Of a DNA stretch of 64,000 nt, positions 52,339-63,630 are shown piece after piece (the first letter of the stretch is position 1; each line of letters starts with the position of its first letter). The DNA is taken from contig CM076277.1 in NCBI GenBank assembly GCA_038380795.1, positions 6,105,501-6,169,500 of the forward strand. The letters are read 5' to 3'. This stretch comes from Pyrocephalus nanus (Eukaryota; Chordata; Aves; Passeriformes; Tyrannidae). The position numbers and the translations under genes are program-made. The notes below the pieces were generated by a model that saw nothing but the letters and a program-made list of their open reading frames with translations, was not told the origin of the DNA and ran no database searches.

Positions 52339-52356
52339 TGATAAGATTATCAGCTG
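52339..52356. promoter_or_regulatory. Paired GATA sites abutting an E-box
   Basis: TGATAA, GA, TTATCA forms a symmetric GATA pair, and its end overlaps CAGCTG (52351-52356). A similar TTATCATTATCAGCT lies near 8922. GATA/E-box composites are used by haematopoietic regulators, but in the usual composite the spacing differs, so this is only a motif observation. Confidence 0.25.
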
Positions 52357-54093
52357 TTTGTACATAGAAGATGATGTGGTCACCGAGAGGCCTCACCTTC
52401 TTTCTGTAACTGTAACCAAATTTATTTGCTTTTCTAACAAATCCCTTACACTGCAATTTTTCTTAGATTCATTCAATGTGAACTGAGCAATTTGTTTAGC
52501 AAGTAGGAGCTGGACTAAAGAATTTAGCTGATAACAGCACACTGTCTTAATTTAATCCTTTTCTTTCCAAAACCCACAATAACTGCATCACCAGGCGAGT
52601 GATAAAAGCAGCTCTGAGCTGTATAATCACCATAAGATGATCACATACAGACAGTTGGCCATAACTTGTGCTTTGTCGTGCCTCAGCCTGGGGTTTATCT
52701 TGGAAATCAGCTTGGTATTGATGGCATAACTCATCAGCAATGTTAAACAGCCCCCAAACTGCTCTTGATTACCATAGTGACACCTCCTCCTTCAGACAAA
52801 CCAGCTCAAAGAAGCAGGACAGGGGCACATAAAATTAGTGAACACCCAGATTTTTACCTGGCATGAATACAGTAAATTATATAAAATATTTAAATTATGT
52901 AATACATTTAAATGAAACTTCTTTAAAATTAAGCTTTTCAGGGGGTCCTTTTCAAAGAAATTCTCTTTTGTAGTTGTTTTCCATCAGTAATGCAGAAAGA
53001 AAGGGAGGAATATTCTTAATTTTATGGTACAGTCTCAATGTGTAAATATGAGCAAAAATAATGATAGTCTGTGTGATTTAAAGAAATTAACACCTTTCTG
53101 ACATGGAGAGCTGTAAAACAAAATCTTTGATGAACTGGATTTTCTGTACTGCTTTAATAGGGAGCAAGTTTGTTTATTTGTGTTTTTAAAACTTGCTGTT
53201 AGTTATCACAGTAGACAGAAGAATTGTGTGGGTGGCTTAGTTTTTCTCCAAACACTTTGTATTTAGATAAATATTTCTATTCACCAAATGCAAAAACTGA
53301 ATGCATACAATGAAGGGGCAAATAATAGAAATTTGCACATGCAAATAGGCCAATTACACATGAATGGGCCAAAGGCTTCTGAAACAAGTCTGGGAAAACT
53401 GAACCCAGAGCAGGAAACTGTCACATCAAAAAGGGACAAGAACAAGTAAAGTTGTTTTTTTTTCCTGTTCTTTCCTGGTTTCTGGTTTCTGCACCAGTCA
53501 TATGACAAATTTAAAGTAGAGATCTGACCTAAAGTCTGGTGAAGCCAATGGAAAGATCACTACAAAGTTCAGTGGCCACATGGATAATATCTTCAGAGCT
53601 TAATAGAGATAGAAACTTGTATTTCTGTGCATGGATTTTATGGATCCTACCTTTTTAGAAACACTGGATTGATAGCTGGATTTATGATTAAAGACTTATC
53701 TAAATGGGGAAGAAAAGAGGATTAATTCAAATGTTAATACTTTGCTGCAACTGCTCTGTACCAGCTGGGATTTCATCCCTCAGTCACTGTGTCCACATGG
53801 AGGGGTTTTCCTCAAAAAGCTGCATCCACCCCCTGTGCCAGGAACCCTCCTCCTCCACTGCTGCCAGTCCTGCCCATCTGCTCCCATCCCATCAGGGGAC
53901 TGGGGGCTCAAAAAAATGCCCCAGCCTGAGCCTTGTTTCTGAATCTGCTGGCTCCTTGGCTTTGTACATCCTGAATAAATAAAAAATGGGGGAATAAATC
54001 CAGCAGGGGAAGGAGGAGGATGTGTCAGGTTTTGTTAAACATCTTTTGTGCACTTTTATTAATTTTATATTGGAAGGAGGATATGATTTCACT

Positions 54094-54107
54094 GGGGGGG
54101 GGGGGGG
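54094..54107 (+). repeat. G14 homopolymer tract
   Basis: Fourteen consecutive G bases in otherwise ordinary sequence. Confidence 0.95.
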
Positions 54108-56518
54108 TTATATCATCGCTAATTCATGGTCCTGCCCTGAAGGACTGAAGGATGAATCAAAGGCAGGTGGGCTTTTCACTGGGTTTGATACCATTTTACC
54201 ATGATCAATGTGCTGGTCAGCACTCCTAAGGGAGCTTGGGATTTATTGCAGAAGATTTATAGAGCTGTAGTAGTTTAAAAAAAAAAAAAGGAAGGAAGAA
54301 AAAGAAAAGGCAAATATAGGCTTAGACTACCTTTACTTCCTTACACAGGAATATTGTGCCATTGGAGAGGAATTTAAACTAAATTTAAACCAAAGCATTT
54401 TCTTCCTGCAAAGGATTTGGTATTGAGAGAGAAGTGCAAGGTCTGCACTCACCTTCCCTCTTTGAAAAACTTGGGCTTTAGCTCAGTTCCCAAGTGCTTC
54501 TGACTCCTCCTCATGGCACTGAGCTGCTGAACCAGCTCTAGGATCAAACTGGAGACAGCAGTGAGGTTCAGTTCCTACCAGGCTGTTGTTTCATTGCTAC
54601 ACCTGCATGAGCTGTGCCAGCTGTTATTAAGGTTGCAGAAGTACAAACCACCTCGAGTCCATACACCTGGTGTAGGTGATTTCAGAAACTGATAGGACAA
54701 GGTGAGTAGAGGACAAGGGGCCAGTCCCTCTTGGCGGCCCTTGCTCAGGATAAACACCTTTTCTATTATCACTTCATCATCAAGTATCCCTAATTCCCTG
54801 CCTTCCTATTTTCCTTAGAGATAGACAGACATTCCTTCCTTGATCTCCTGTTTCTCAGTGGGTTCTATGCTGAACATTCTCCCTTTCTGTCCCTTATTTT
54901 TCCTTCCTTTGGAAAAGTCTGGAAAACACTGGACAATGGTGAACTAGTTTGGCCCTGAGGGACTATGAAATGAGCAGTGAGTGCCTGTGGCTCCGTTTCC
55001 ATGGCAACAAAGACTAAATCCAAGAAAAAGGCACCTTCTCATGGCTGTTGAGATGTTTTGGAGCTGAGGAATTCCTTGCCCACCTTTTCTCCCATGGCCT
55101 GTGGATGCATAGCACAGGGACCGGCACTGACAAGAGGCTCGGTCTGAGGTTGCAGCTCGAGATCACAGCTCCTCTAGAGCATATTTTAGCATGAGACAGA
55201 GGGGTAGCTCCCTGCCCACAGCCTCAGAGCCCTTGACATCAGCAGGGGAGCAGATGGTGGGGTTGGCCAGCAGGGCCAGAGCAGAGGCTGCATCTGCAGC
55301 CCTCAAACAGTCCTGTGGTCCAGGACTTGTCCCTGACTCACACAACCACACAGCTCAAACCCTCTGTATCTATTGCCTAAGGAGTCCTGAGACACATCAT
55401 AAATTACACAAGATGGTAGTGAAGTAAGAAACTTGAGTTACTTTTGGACAGCCTTCTGTTTCGGTAGTTTTCTGTTGGGAAGTGCCTTTCCTCAGGGTTC
55501 CTGTTGATAGGATGGCATTGACTGCTGGCTCCATCCTCAGTTAAGTGCTCTTCTCTCAGTGTGGTACAGTTGGGATGTGAATATATTGTGGCCATAACTC
55601 TTGGAGAGAAGCCCAAGCAGTTCAGGCAAAGAAGCCAACAAAGAAGTTACCTGTGATATGACAGGAATGCATAAGGAAAAGGCCACTGCTCAAGAAAAAG
55701 GGCACAGGAGGCAAAGTAACAATGGCCAAGCACATGGGCCACCTCTGCAGAGTCCTCCAGGCTGCTGCAGTTCAGTCATTTCACAGCAAAATGACAAGAA
55801 CATCATTGCTGAAAGAGCTCTCAACTATGCAACCCTCAGTGTCCTGTTATTGCTCCATCTGCTCCCAAGCCAAGCTGGAGGTTGAAGCCTGTAGCCCCTC
55901 ACCACATAAAAATCCATCCAGCCCGTAACAGGCATGGGGCAGTTGTGAGGGAACCTCCTTCTGCCACCATTCTTAGCTTTGCTCTTCTGCCACTTTGATG
56001 GTTCTTACGAGGGCTGTCAAAATTCAGACCCCACCTTCACCCAGCTGGGACCAGAGCAGCTCCTGGAAGGCAGGACCCGGTGGTGGTGGCACCTCTCCCT
56101 TGATCCAGGGTGTCCCCACCCTGCTGGCACCTGACCTGCCACGAGGGCTCAGCTGCCAATGTGAACTTGGTTTTCCACGGAACTTCTCTGCCGTAGCTTT
56201 GTCCTTACACTGGCTTTACCCAGGTGGCCTCAGTGCTTTGAACTTTACTCCTGAATCCAAATGAAATTCCAAATGAAGCACAAATGGGAGCCATTGACAC
56301 TGTACTGAACTTTTAAGGCTGACACGCTATTTAGCAGCTTATTAATGCTGGATCTTTTGAGGGAAGCTTTCACTCACCATCCACTCTAAAGAGTTTTGTC
56401 AAACTGTAACCATTTTAATTTTACTACAATTGCCCCTAGAGGAGCTGGTGAAAGTTATACCAGCTGTACATTTATTTTACTGTTTTTACCTCCCCTTTTT
56501 TCTGATCATCAGTCTGTC

Positions 56519-56598
56519 AAGGCTATCGAGATTTACATTTAAATGTAAAACTGGACTGTCCACCAAATAGCCTTTGAAGCTATTAGCTGTGAAAGATA
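56519..56598. repeat. Nested symmetric element: 18-bp palindrome inside an outer inverted repeat
   Basis: TTTACATTTAAATGTAAA at 56532-56549 is a perfect 18-bp palindrome. It is enclosed by AAGGCTAT (56519-56526) and ATAGCCTT (56577-56584), perfect 8-bp arms. AGCTATTAGCT (56588-56598) follows directly. No known transposon ends are recognisable. Confidence 0.65.
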
Positions 56599-58171
56599 AT
56601 CAATTGGGAATGGGCCCCTGCAGAGCACTTTTCAAGCAGAGTCATCACCAAAAAGCAATTTTGCTGGCAGGCTTTTTTTTTTTCTTTAAAGGAAAAAAAT
56701 CATGAGCATTCCCAGCCAATTAAAGTTCTATCAATGGCTGATCTACATGATCTTACAACAAAAGCAAAATTTAACATTGCTTAGGCAAATTAATTCACAC
56801 GATAAATTCTGATTTTTTTTAGGATGGACTAAGCAGCAAAGATTGGCAACTTTTTAATAATCCCTCAGCAGTTGTATGTACTTCAAAAACCAGAATGATC
56901 CAATATGCCCAGAGATGAGGAAAAGAGCTGCTATTGAAGACAATAAATCTTACATCAGTCTTGTAAAAATTTAAAATCAAGGTACACTTTTATCACCTCT
57001 TTAGCTTTACAACTTCAACATGGCATCTTACATCGCTGCTTTTCTCAAACTGTGTCACCATTTGTAGTCCCTTCCCTTTATTAGAATAAAAAAGCATGTT
57101 TCACAAAGAACTTTAATCTATTAATTATGACTGCTATGCATTATGCAGTTTACCTTTATGCATTCCTGTTCCTTCAGATTTTCCTCTGGGCCATCAGGAA
57201 GCTGTGACTATCTCCAGAATCTATCTGGGTATTTGCATCTCACTCATCACTGAGGTATCCGAGTTATTCTCATCCTCACAATATACTTCTGAGGTGCACC
57301 TTCTCCAGGTGGGGAGAAACACAACAAATCAGCAACAGAACTCCAGGGAAAATACATATTACTAATATAATAATTAAATCTGGCCAGCAGCAGTAAGTGC
57401 AGACACACTTTGCAAGTATGAAGTTATGATCTCTGCTAAAAGCTGTGAGGTGGATATTTTCTTTCACAGTCTGACATTTAAAAGGTATAAAAAAAAAAGC
57501 ACCAGGTGGAATGAGGGGATGGCTCAGGGCTGGGAGACCCACTGGGCATCACTGGCCTTGCTCTGCTTCACCTAACCCAGGACTTTCCAGGCTTCTTAAA
57601 CTTTCAGTTTGTGATCAAAAGCAAAATGACAGACAATTGTCCCACAGCTAAGAGCACCAGGGGGACACAGCCTCAGTCTGCTCTGCAGGGCCAGCCTATT
57701 ATTCCACATTCTGCCTATACAGATAACACAGATTTTAACAGCTTTCCTTCATTTTTTGAAAGACATCAATGGAAACTCGAGCTGAAAGTGTTTGTCTCTC
57801 CAAGCTTTTTTTAGGTGTCTGTCACATCAGGTTTGATAAACTGAAAGACGTTGATGAAACAGGTTGTTTCATCCAGGAGCACAAGAAGGCATAAATGGAT
57901 CTTTGCATCCTTAAAATATAACCAAACCTAAACACACTAACCAACCAAAAACATACTCCCCAAAAAACTCTACAGGTCCTCAGGTAATTATTTCTCAAAT
58001 AATGTTCAACTATTACTTACAGATTCACCCACTCACTAATCAAAAGAGATTTCACTTAAAGGTTTACACGAGGCCTGAAACTAGGAAGCTAGAGAAAACA
58101 CCTCTGCCAAAACTGAATCTGAAATAAACCACAATTCCTGTTTTTTATAGAGGGAAACACAGCTCCTGAAA

Positions 58172-58187
58172 TAATAAATATTTATTA
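58172..58187. repeat. 16-bp AT palindrome
   Basis: TAATAAATATTTATTA is a perfect palindrome. In AT-rich DNA of this length about one such site is expected by chance. Confidence 0.6.
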
Positions 58188-60026
58188 CTCCTGGAATAAA
58201 TTATGATATCTCAGGTCACAGAATTCAGTGGCATTACAGCAGCAGAGCCTGAACAGGAGTATGTTACCCTCATGGTACACAGCATTTAAAAATCCAACTC
58301 TGCTTTGCCGTGGACTTTTTTACTTCCCCACAACATTGTGAAGTCTCTAAAAGATGAAAGACAGCCATGTAACCAAATACTGTATGTTTTCTGAGTCCTT
58401 CTCCGTGTCTAGCAACTGGAATAAAGACAAAGGCAGAACTGGATACCTGAGAGAGAAAAGAAAGCTTTTCATGAGAGAGACTTTTAATTCACAATGATAC
58501 CTGAGCCATTATTTCCTCAGGTCACTATAGAAACCTTTATCACCTTATGAAAGGTCATTAGGTAAGTGACAGGAGACATCAGTTTCTCTTAACAATATTG
58601 GTTTCTCTTCTTAAAATTTAAATAACAAGGCTAAAGATTTTCCAACTAGAAATGTAAAAAGCCATTAGGGTATCCAGTCAATATTCCTGAAATTACAGGA
58701 TAGAAGCCTTTCCATTGAGGACACAGCAAATATTTTTACAGACACCAGAGCACCACTTTGCAAAAAGAAGAGCTGACTCTATTTTGACTGCAAACAAAAT
58801 AAACAAATAATCAGAAATATAGACTAAAATAAAGGTATCTAAAAATAATGAGAAGTCTTTCCACAGTTGTTTGTAATGTAGAGAAAAAATGTCTTGGCAT
58901 GGCTCTAACATTTAAAACCCCATAACAGAAGGTACTTTCCAGTGCAGTCAGATGATAATAGAAATAAATAGCTCTGCCAAAATGATTGGGAAATATTTTG
59001 ATCCCAACTTTTTAACTGCAAACCCCTTGTGTATTCAATATAAGTTTGGTTTTGCCCCAGATCCCAAAGGAGCCGGCTCTGGGCCAAGTTCTGCTGGTTT
59101 TAGGTCTCATCTCAGGTGAGGACTTGATCCCATTCACCCATCCAGGAGGGGCACCTGCATATCCAGTAACCCCCCTGTGCACAGACCAAATTGAGGCTGG
59201 TTTTGAACAGGAATCTGCCATTTTGATTCAAACGACAGCTAAAGTTTTTATCAAAACCACATAAAAAGTTAAGCACCACTGGCAGGGCTCAATCCAGAGT
59301 GCTGCTGGTTTACTGCTCAAACTCAACACCGAGCCTTGCTGGGAACACTGAGCTGGGGCTCCATCTCATACCAGCCTCCCCAAAACACAATTAAAGATGT
59401 CCAAGATAAATTTTTTTCTGATTTTTTTTTTCCTTCTGAGTGTTTCTACCTCCCAAAAACATGAGGGGACAGCACATTTGAGCAGGTCTTGCGCAGGATG
59501 AGCTCATGGGATACTCGGTCTGGGGTCTGGCTTTAAAAAGCAGCGTCATGGAGTAACAGCAACAAAATCCCCAAAGGCTGGGAAGGCCCAAGAGCAGGGG
59601 TTGGGTTATGGAAATGCACACAGGCCACGCTCCACTGCCTGCCCACTGCTCTGCCCCTGTGTCACCTCAGCTCTTTAAGCAGCCAGAGATTCGCCCTCAC
59701 ACAAGAGGGAGGAGGTAAACTCTGTAAACTCACACTTGGGACCCCACAAGCAAACTGTGTAAAAAGCACAAGCCTGTGCAGAGAACAGAACCTGCCAGGG
59801 ATGTTCTGGAGGAAGCAAACTGTGGAATATTTAGTTGTACATTTCCCTCAGAGCCAGAGTTTCACCCATTTTGTAACCAGTGGGCAGGATTAGGTCATGC
59901 TCCTGGGGCTCAACACTTACCAGGGGAGCTTGGGGATCCCCAGGCAGCAGGAACAAAAATCCATCCCAGTATTTTGTCCTGGAAAAAGACAACTTGCTCC
60001 AGAGCTCTGAGAGCTGGCAGAACCCT

Positions 60027-60042
60027 GGGGAGGGAGGGAGGG
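60027..60042 (+). repeat. G-quadruplex motif downstream of ZFP64
   Basis: GGGGAGGGAGGGAGGG is a perfect short-loop quadruplex motif on the plus strand. It lies about 0.8 kb beyond the proposed ZFP64 poly(A) signals, on the strand that is the template for ZFP64 transcription. Confidence 0.6.
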
Positions 60043-60834
60043 ATACGATTTATTTACCATGTGCTCAAAAGCAAGTGAGCTCTACAAGAGACACTTGTTA
60101 TGAATTACCAGGCTGTCTCCAGGGATAGTTCTGTTGATAACATGAAGAATGTATTAAATGAATATCAGAGATTAAAACAATCTGCTTCTGCCAGCTCCAA
60201 AAAAACAAAGACTATTACTGTCATACACAGAAATAAAGCTGGAATATTGGAAGAGAAAATTGAAAATAAATTGCCCCCATGTCAGCCTGGGTTATCAGCG
60301 CTTATTTTTTTTTTTTTTTAGGGTGGAGGAAAGAAGTCTCTAGATTGTTCACTGAAACATGATGCAATCAGCTAAACAATGCTAAAGAAGCAGCACTGAG
60401 CTTTGTCTATTCATTCACACCATTTTGTTATCTTTCCTGTCTATCTTTGAGGCACAGGCAGGACCAGGACCAAGGCAGGTCTTTACAATATGACAGATCT
60501 ACTGGTTTCCTATTTTAGAAGGTAAACAAGGCTTTTTGTGAAACTGCAGTGCAGGTAACAGAGCTTGTGTAACATTAAGTGTGACATTAGTTGAAGGTGA
60601 GATCCCTGGGAGTGCATCCCCTGGGTGCAGGGCTGGTGGCCAAGGGCAAACACACAGAAATTGAAGTTCAAACCATCAGCTTCCTCAGAATCCCTCACTT
60701 TGTGCCATTCTTGCAGTGCCTGACAATTCTGCAGCTGTGAACTATGTTCAGAGTAAGACTAATTACCAGGGAGTAAAAAATGATCAGTTTAACATAAATT
60801 GTGAGAAGTTTTGGCCACAGATCTGCTTCAAGTA

Positions 60835-62290
60835 GAAAACGTCAGTCTTTTATTTTTATTTGCTGGTTTTTATCTTAAGTGAGAGCGAGATTTTTACAGC
60901 CAACGTAGCACGTTCTAGAAGTGAATTTGGAAAAACTTTTACCCGGCATAGTTAAGAGCAGTGATCTCTCAAACAGGAAACATCATCCAGGAGACCGGAG
61001 CACACTCCAAAGTTTCTTTGGGCCTCTGGCACCACCTATGGATGACAGAGAATACTTGGAGCTCACGAAACCCTCCCTGCAGAGTTCACTTACACCAACG
61101 AGTATGGGAAAATTAATTGCCTTTTTTAGTTGCCAAATTGTGGTATGTTTGCACTTAGAAGTTTGTAGGCTGGGTGTAACTTTCTACACCCAAAAGCCTG
61201 CCCACCTTCCCCACCGGTATCAGCAGTTTGTCCAGCTACAGATGTTGTATTAGTTCTCCTCACATCTCAAAACTCAGGTATCACAGCCAAACTTTTATCT
61301 TAGAATCAGATTACCATCCCTTTGCAGTCATGTACAGCCACCAGCTCTAACCCCTCAGCCCACAGCCACCACCTCCTGTCCCATGTCCCAGGCAGAAGTT
61401 TCTTGTCCAGCTGGAACCCTTGGAAAGCTCCATCAGCAGGGTCTCTGACATGCAAGCCCCTCACGAGCAAGACCCAAACTGTAATGCACTTTTACCACCC
61501 ATGCAACTCCAAACAGGCAGCATCAAAATAAAACCAAAATGTTAGGAGTGTTTGTAAAAAATATATTTGCAGTTGGTTTTAAATCACAGGTGCCCCTCTG
61601 ACAGAGATCACTGTGCCAGGGAGATAATTTGCAATTGTGTTCTTGCTAACAAAATTAGTTACTACTGATGGAGGAACAGAATCCTTCTGTTTTCTAAAAA
61701 CAATCACCTGGTCTTCTGCCTAAATATTTCCAAGTGCCAGGTTCTAGCAATTTCTACAGATACTAAGGAACAGCCCCATTAAACTTCACCAGGGCTGGAT
61801 TAGACCCAGTAGTAGGGATTTCTCAAAGATCAGCCAGGAGCAGTGAATGCACACACAGCATGGAACTGAAAGACACTTCACTACAATAAACTTTGGAATG
61901 GCTCAAACTTTTGTCTTTTTGTGTGTGTATAAAAGAAATGACTGCTGGGAAAGTAATTCAGCATAAGGTGAGGCTTTCTTATTTTAGGCAGCATGCTACA
62001 GCAGACATACTCTGGGAATCTCACTGCTTGGGGACACTGGCAACAGTTGCTTTGATGCTCAGATTTTACAAAGAACACGGCCTCCCATTTCAACAGAGGC
62101 ACCTAAATATACATAAACACATCCTCCTCTTCAGGAACAAGAATGTTTCTATGTACAGACTAGTAAAATGTGGAGGTGGAAGGTATCTGGCTTTAGAGGA
62201 TAAATCCTGCAGTCACTTATGTCCTATGGATTTCTGCTGAGCTCAGCACTGCCTCTGAGAGAGAGACATGAGCAGGAAAAGTGTTGGTGA
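60835..62290 (-). other. Probable ZFP64 3' UTR
   Basis: This lies between the ZFP64 stop and the first AATAAA on the minus strand. I see no minus-strand AATAAA or ATTAAA nearer to the stop, so the inferred UTR is about 1.4 kb. No repeat interrupts it. Short open frames on both strands inside it look incidental. The extent is inference from the signal position alone; no transcript evidence is available. Confidence 0.5.
60849..60860 (-). terminator. Tandem poly(A) signals, probable 3' end of ZFP64
   Basis: The plus strand holds TTTATT twice back to back, giving two AATAAA hexamers on the minus strand. They are the first canonical signals downstream of the ZFP64 stop. The sequence just beyond is moderately T/G-rich, as expected for a downstream element. 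Cleavage would fall roughly at 60825-60840. Confidence 0.55.
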
Positions 62291-63591
62291 CTAATCTGGT
62301 ATAGAGTCTGCTGGGCACAGCAGAGCTGTGTGTGCTCCACTCTGGATGATGGAGTAGGTTTGCTTTGGGGCTTCAGTGTGGGAAGAGGAAGAAAAGATGG
62401 GAGGAGGAGGAGCTGCAGTGGACACCGTTATACTCTGCCCCCCATCACTGACCACAGTCACTTCTGTTGCCCCTTCCTGTATCAAGGCATTCAGGCCCTC
62501 CAAGTCGGAGCAGCTGATGCCGGAGCTGGTGATGAAGGCCTGGCTGGCGGCAGCCTCGTGGCTGCTGACGGGGGCAGCAGGAATCAGAGCCTGGTGCAGG
62601 GCACTGCCATCACCCTGGTCGTGGGTGGTGAGCAGCACTGCCGGCTGTGCCACAGGCCCGGTGTCCCCTGAGGCCATGGCAGGGGGGGCCGGGGCCACCA
62701 GGCTCACCTGGCCCAGCAGCTGCAGGCGGCCATTGGCCGGCAGCTCCTCCTGGCCCTGGCTGACCAGGGCGGGAGGCAGCACGTTCACAGAGGCAGCCTG
62801 GACAATACTGTTGCTTTGAGGGACCTGGTGGCCCACGATGATCTTGACCCTGCCCTCGTTGCAGGGAGAAACCTGAGCAGGCTGGAGCGGGACCTGGAGG
62901 TGGCTGACGGTGATGGGGGCACTGTTCTGCCGGCTGGGGTCCATCTGGAGCTGCAGGACAGCCAGTTCGTTATTTTTAGATCCATTATACAGACTGTGCT
63001 GCTTCTTATGACTCCTGAGAGAATCTTCTCGGACAAAGGAAGCATCACACAGGTCACACTTAAATGCTTTCTTGGCATCCAATCTGGCAACTTGCCTGGA
63101 GCCACCTTGCTTTGGCCTGTCTCCTTCCTTCTTCTCCATGGACTGTTTCTTGGTCTTGACTTTGTCTCCATGAGCTTTCCTGACGTGGGTGGTCAGGTTG
63201 CTGCGCTGCTTCGTGTCAAAGCTGCAGAACTCACACTTGAAGGGCCGGTCTTTGCAGTGGATCCTCTCGTGCACCTTCAGCGCTGCTTTGTTGGAGCACG
63301 AGTAGCTGCACTCCGAGCACTTCACCGGCTGCTCGGGCTGGTGAGTTCGGATGTGGTGCCGAAGGCTGGTTTTGTTTCCGCACTGGAAGTCACACTCCGG
63401 GCACTTGAGAGTGTTCTCCATGCTGTGCTTGATCCGGATGTGGGATTTCAGGTTGCCCTTCATGGCGCAGCGGACCTCGCAGAACTCGCACTTGTAGGGT
63501 TTCTCTCCGGAGTGCACACGCATGTGCCTCTTCAGGTCAGAGTTGATCTTAAACTTAGCAGGGCACATCTGACACTGGAAAGGAGCATCTC
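62291..63591 (-). CDS. ZFP64: ZFP64 terminal coding exon (3' part of gene), C2H2 zinc-finger transcription factor
   Basis: This is the last coding exon of a nuclear DNA-binding protein; upstream exons lie beyond the right edge. It opens in phase 1: two bases complete a glycine codon, followed by DAPFQCQMC. The open frame then runs 425 codons from Met at 63568 to TAG at 62291-62293. Numbering from that Met, six C2H2 fingers are visible: finger 1 (first Cys just before the Met, Cys2, His15, His19), then Cys27/30-His43/48, Cys56/59-His72/76, Cys84/87-His100/104, Cys112/115-His128/133 and, after a basic spacer, Cys171/174-His187/191. About 230 finger-free residues rich in Gln, Ser, Ala and Pro follow, ending PADSIPD, as I recall for mammalian ZFP64. 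Starting translation at that Met would break finger 1, so it is not the real start. Family knowledge: ZFP64 regulates transcription, including KMT2A in human leukaemia, and has alternative C-termini in mammals; this exon is one of them. The fingers and tail show no frameshift or lost ligand. Confidence 0.93.
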
Positions 63592-63630
63592 CTGCAACAC
63601 AACCCGCAGTTCAAATTACAACGAGACACT
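63592..63630 (-). other. Splice acceptor of the ZFP64 terminal exon
   Basis: Read on the minus strand, the bases before 63591 end in TTGCAG, directly ahead of the in-frame GDAPFQC segment. The intron is phase 1. The polypyrimidine tract is weak and interrupted by purines, although T- and G-rich stretches precede the AG. The finger 1 reading frame ends exactly here, which supports this acceptor. Confidence 0.8.

Larger units (their letters stand above)
47626..60834. other. Intergenic, no gene seen
   Basis: Contains the tRNA-derived relic at 51.5 kb, the GATA/E-box cluster at 52.34 kb, the G14 tract at 54.1 kb, the nested palindrome at 56.5 kb and the quadruplex motif at 60.03 kb. I found no second zinc-finger exon, CR1 or gene. 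The part from 51.7 to 53.2 kb is AT-rich and repeat-free, as conserved non-coding DNA often is. Confidence 0.65.

Noticed and set aside
57292..57301. AGGTGCACCT palindrome as a paired Snail/ZEB site
   Set aside because: A ten-base palindrome is common by chance and no supporting cluster surrounds it.
58172..58187. 16-bp AT palindrome as a special element
   Set aside because: About one such palindrome is expected by chance in AT-rich DNA of this length.
1..60834. Endogenous retrovirus or LTR element
   Set aside because: I saw no paired long terminal repeats, no primer-binding site and no gag/pol-like frame. Absence by eye is not proof.
62291..63568. Treating ZFP64 as a complete 425-aa gene starting at Met 63568
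   Set aside because: The first cysteine of finger 1 lies upstream of that Met and the frame continues to a clear phase-1 splice acceptor, so it is an internal Met.
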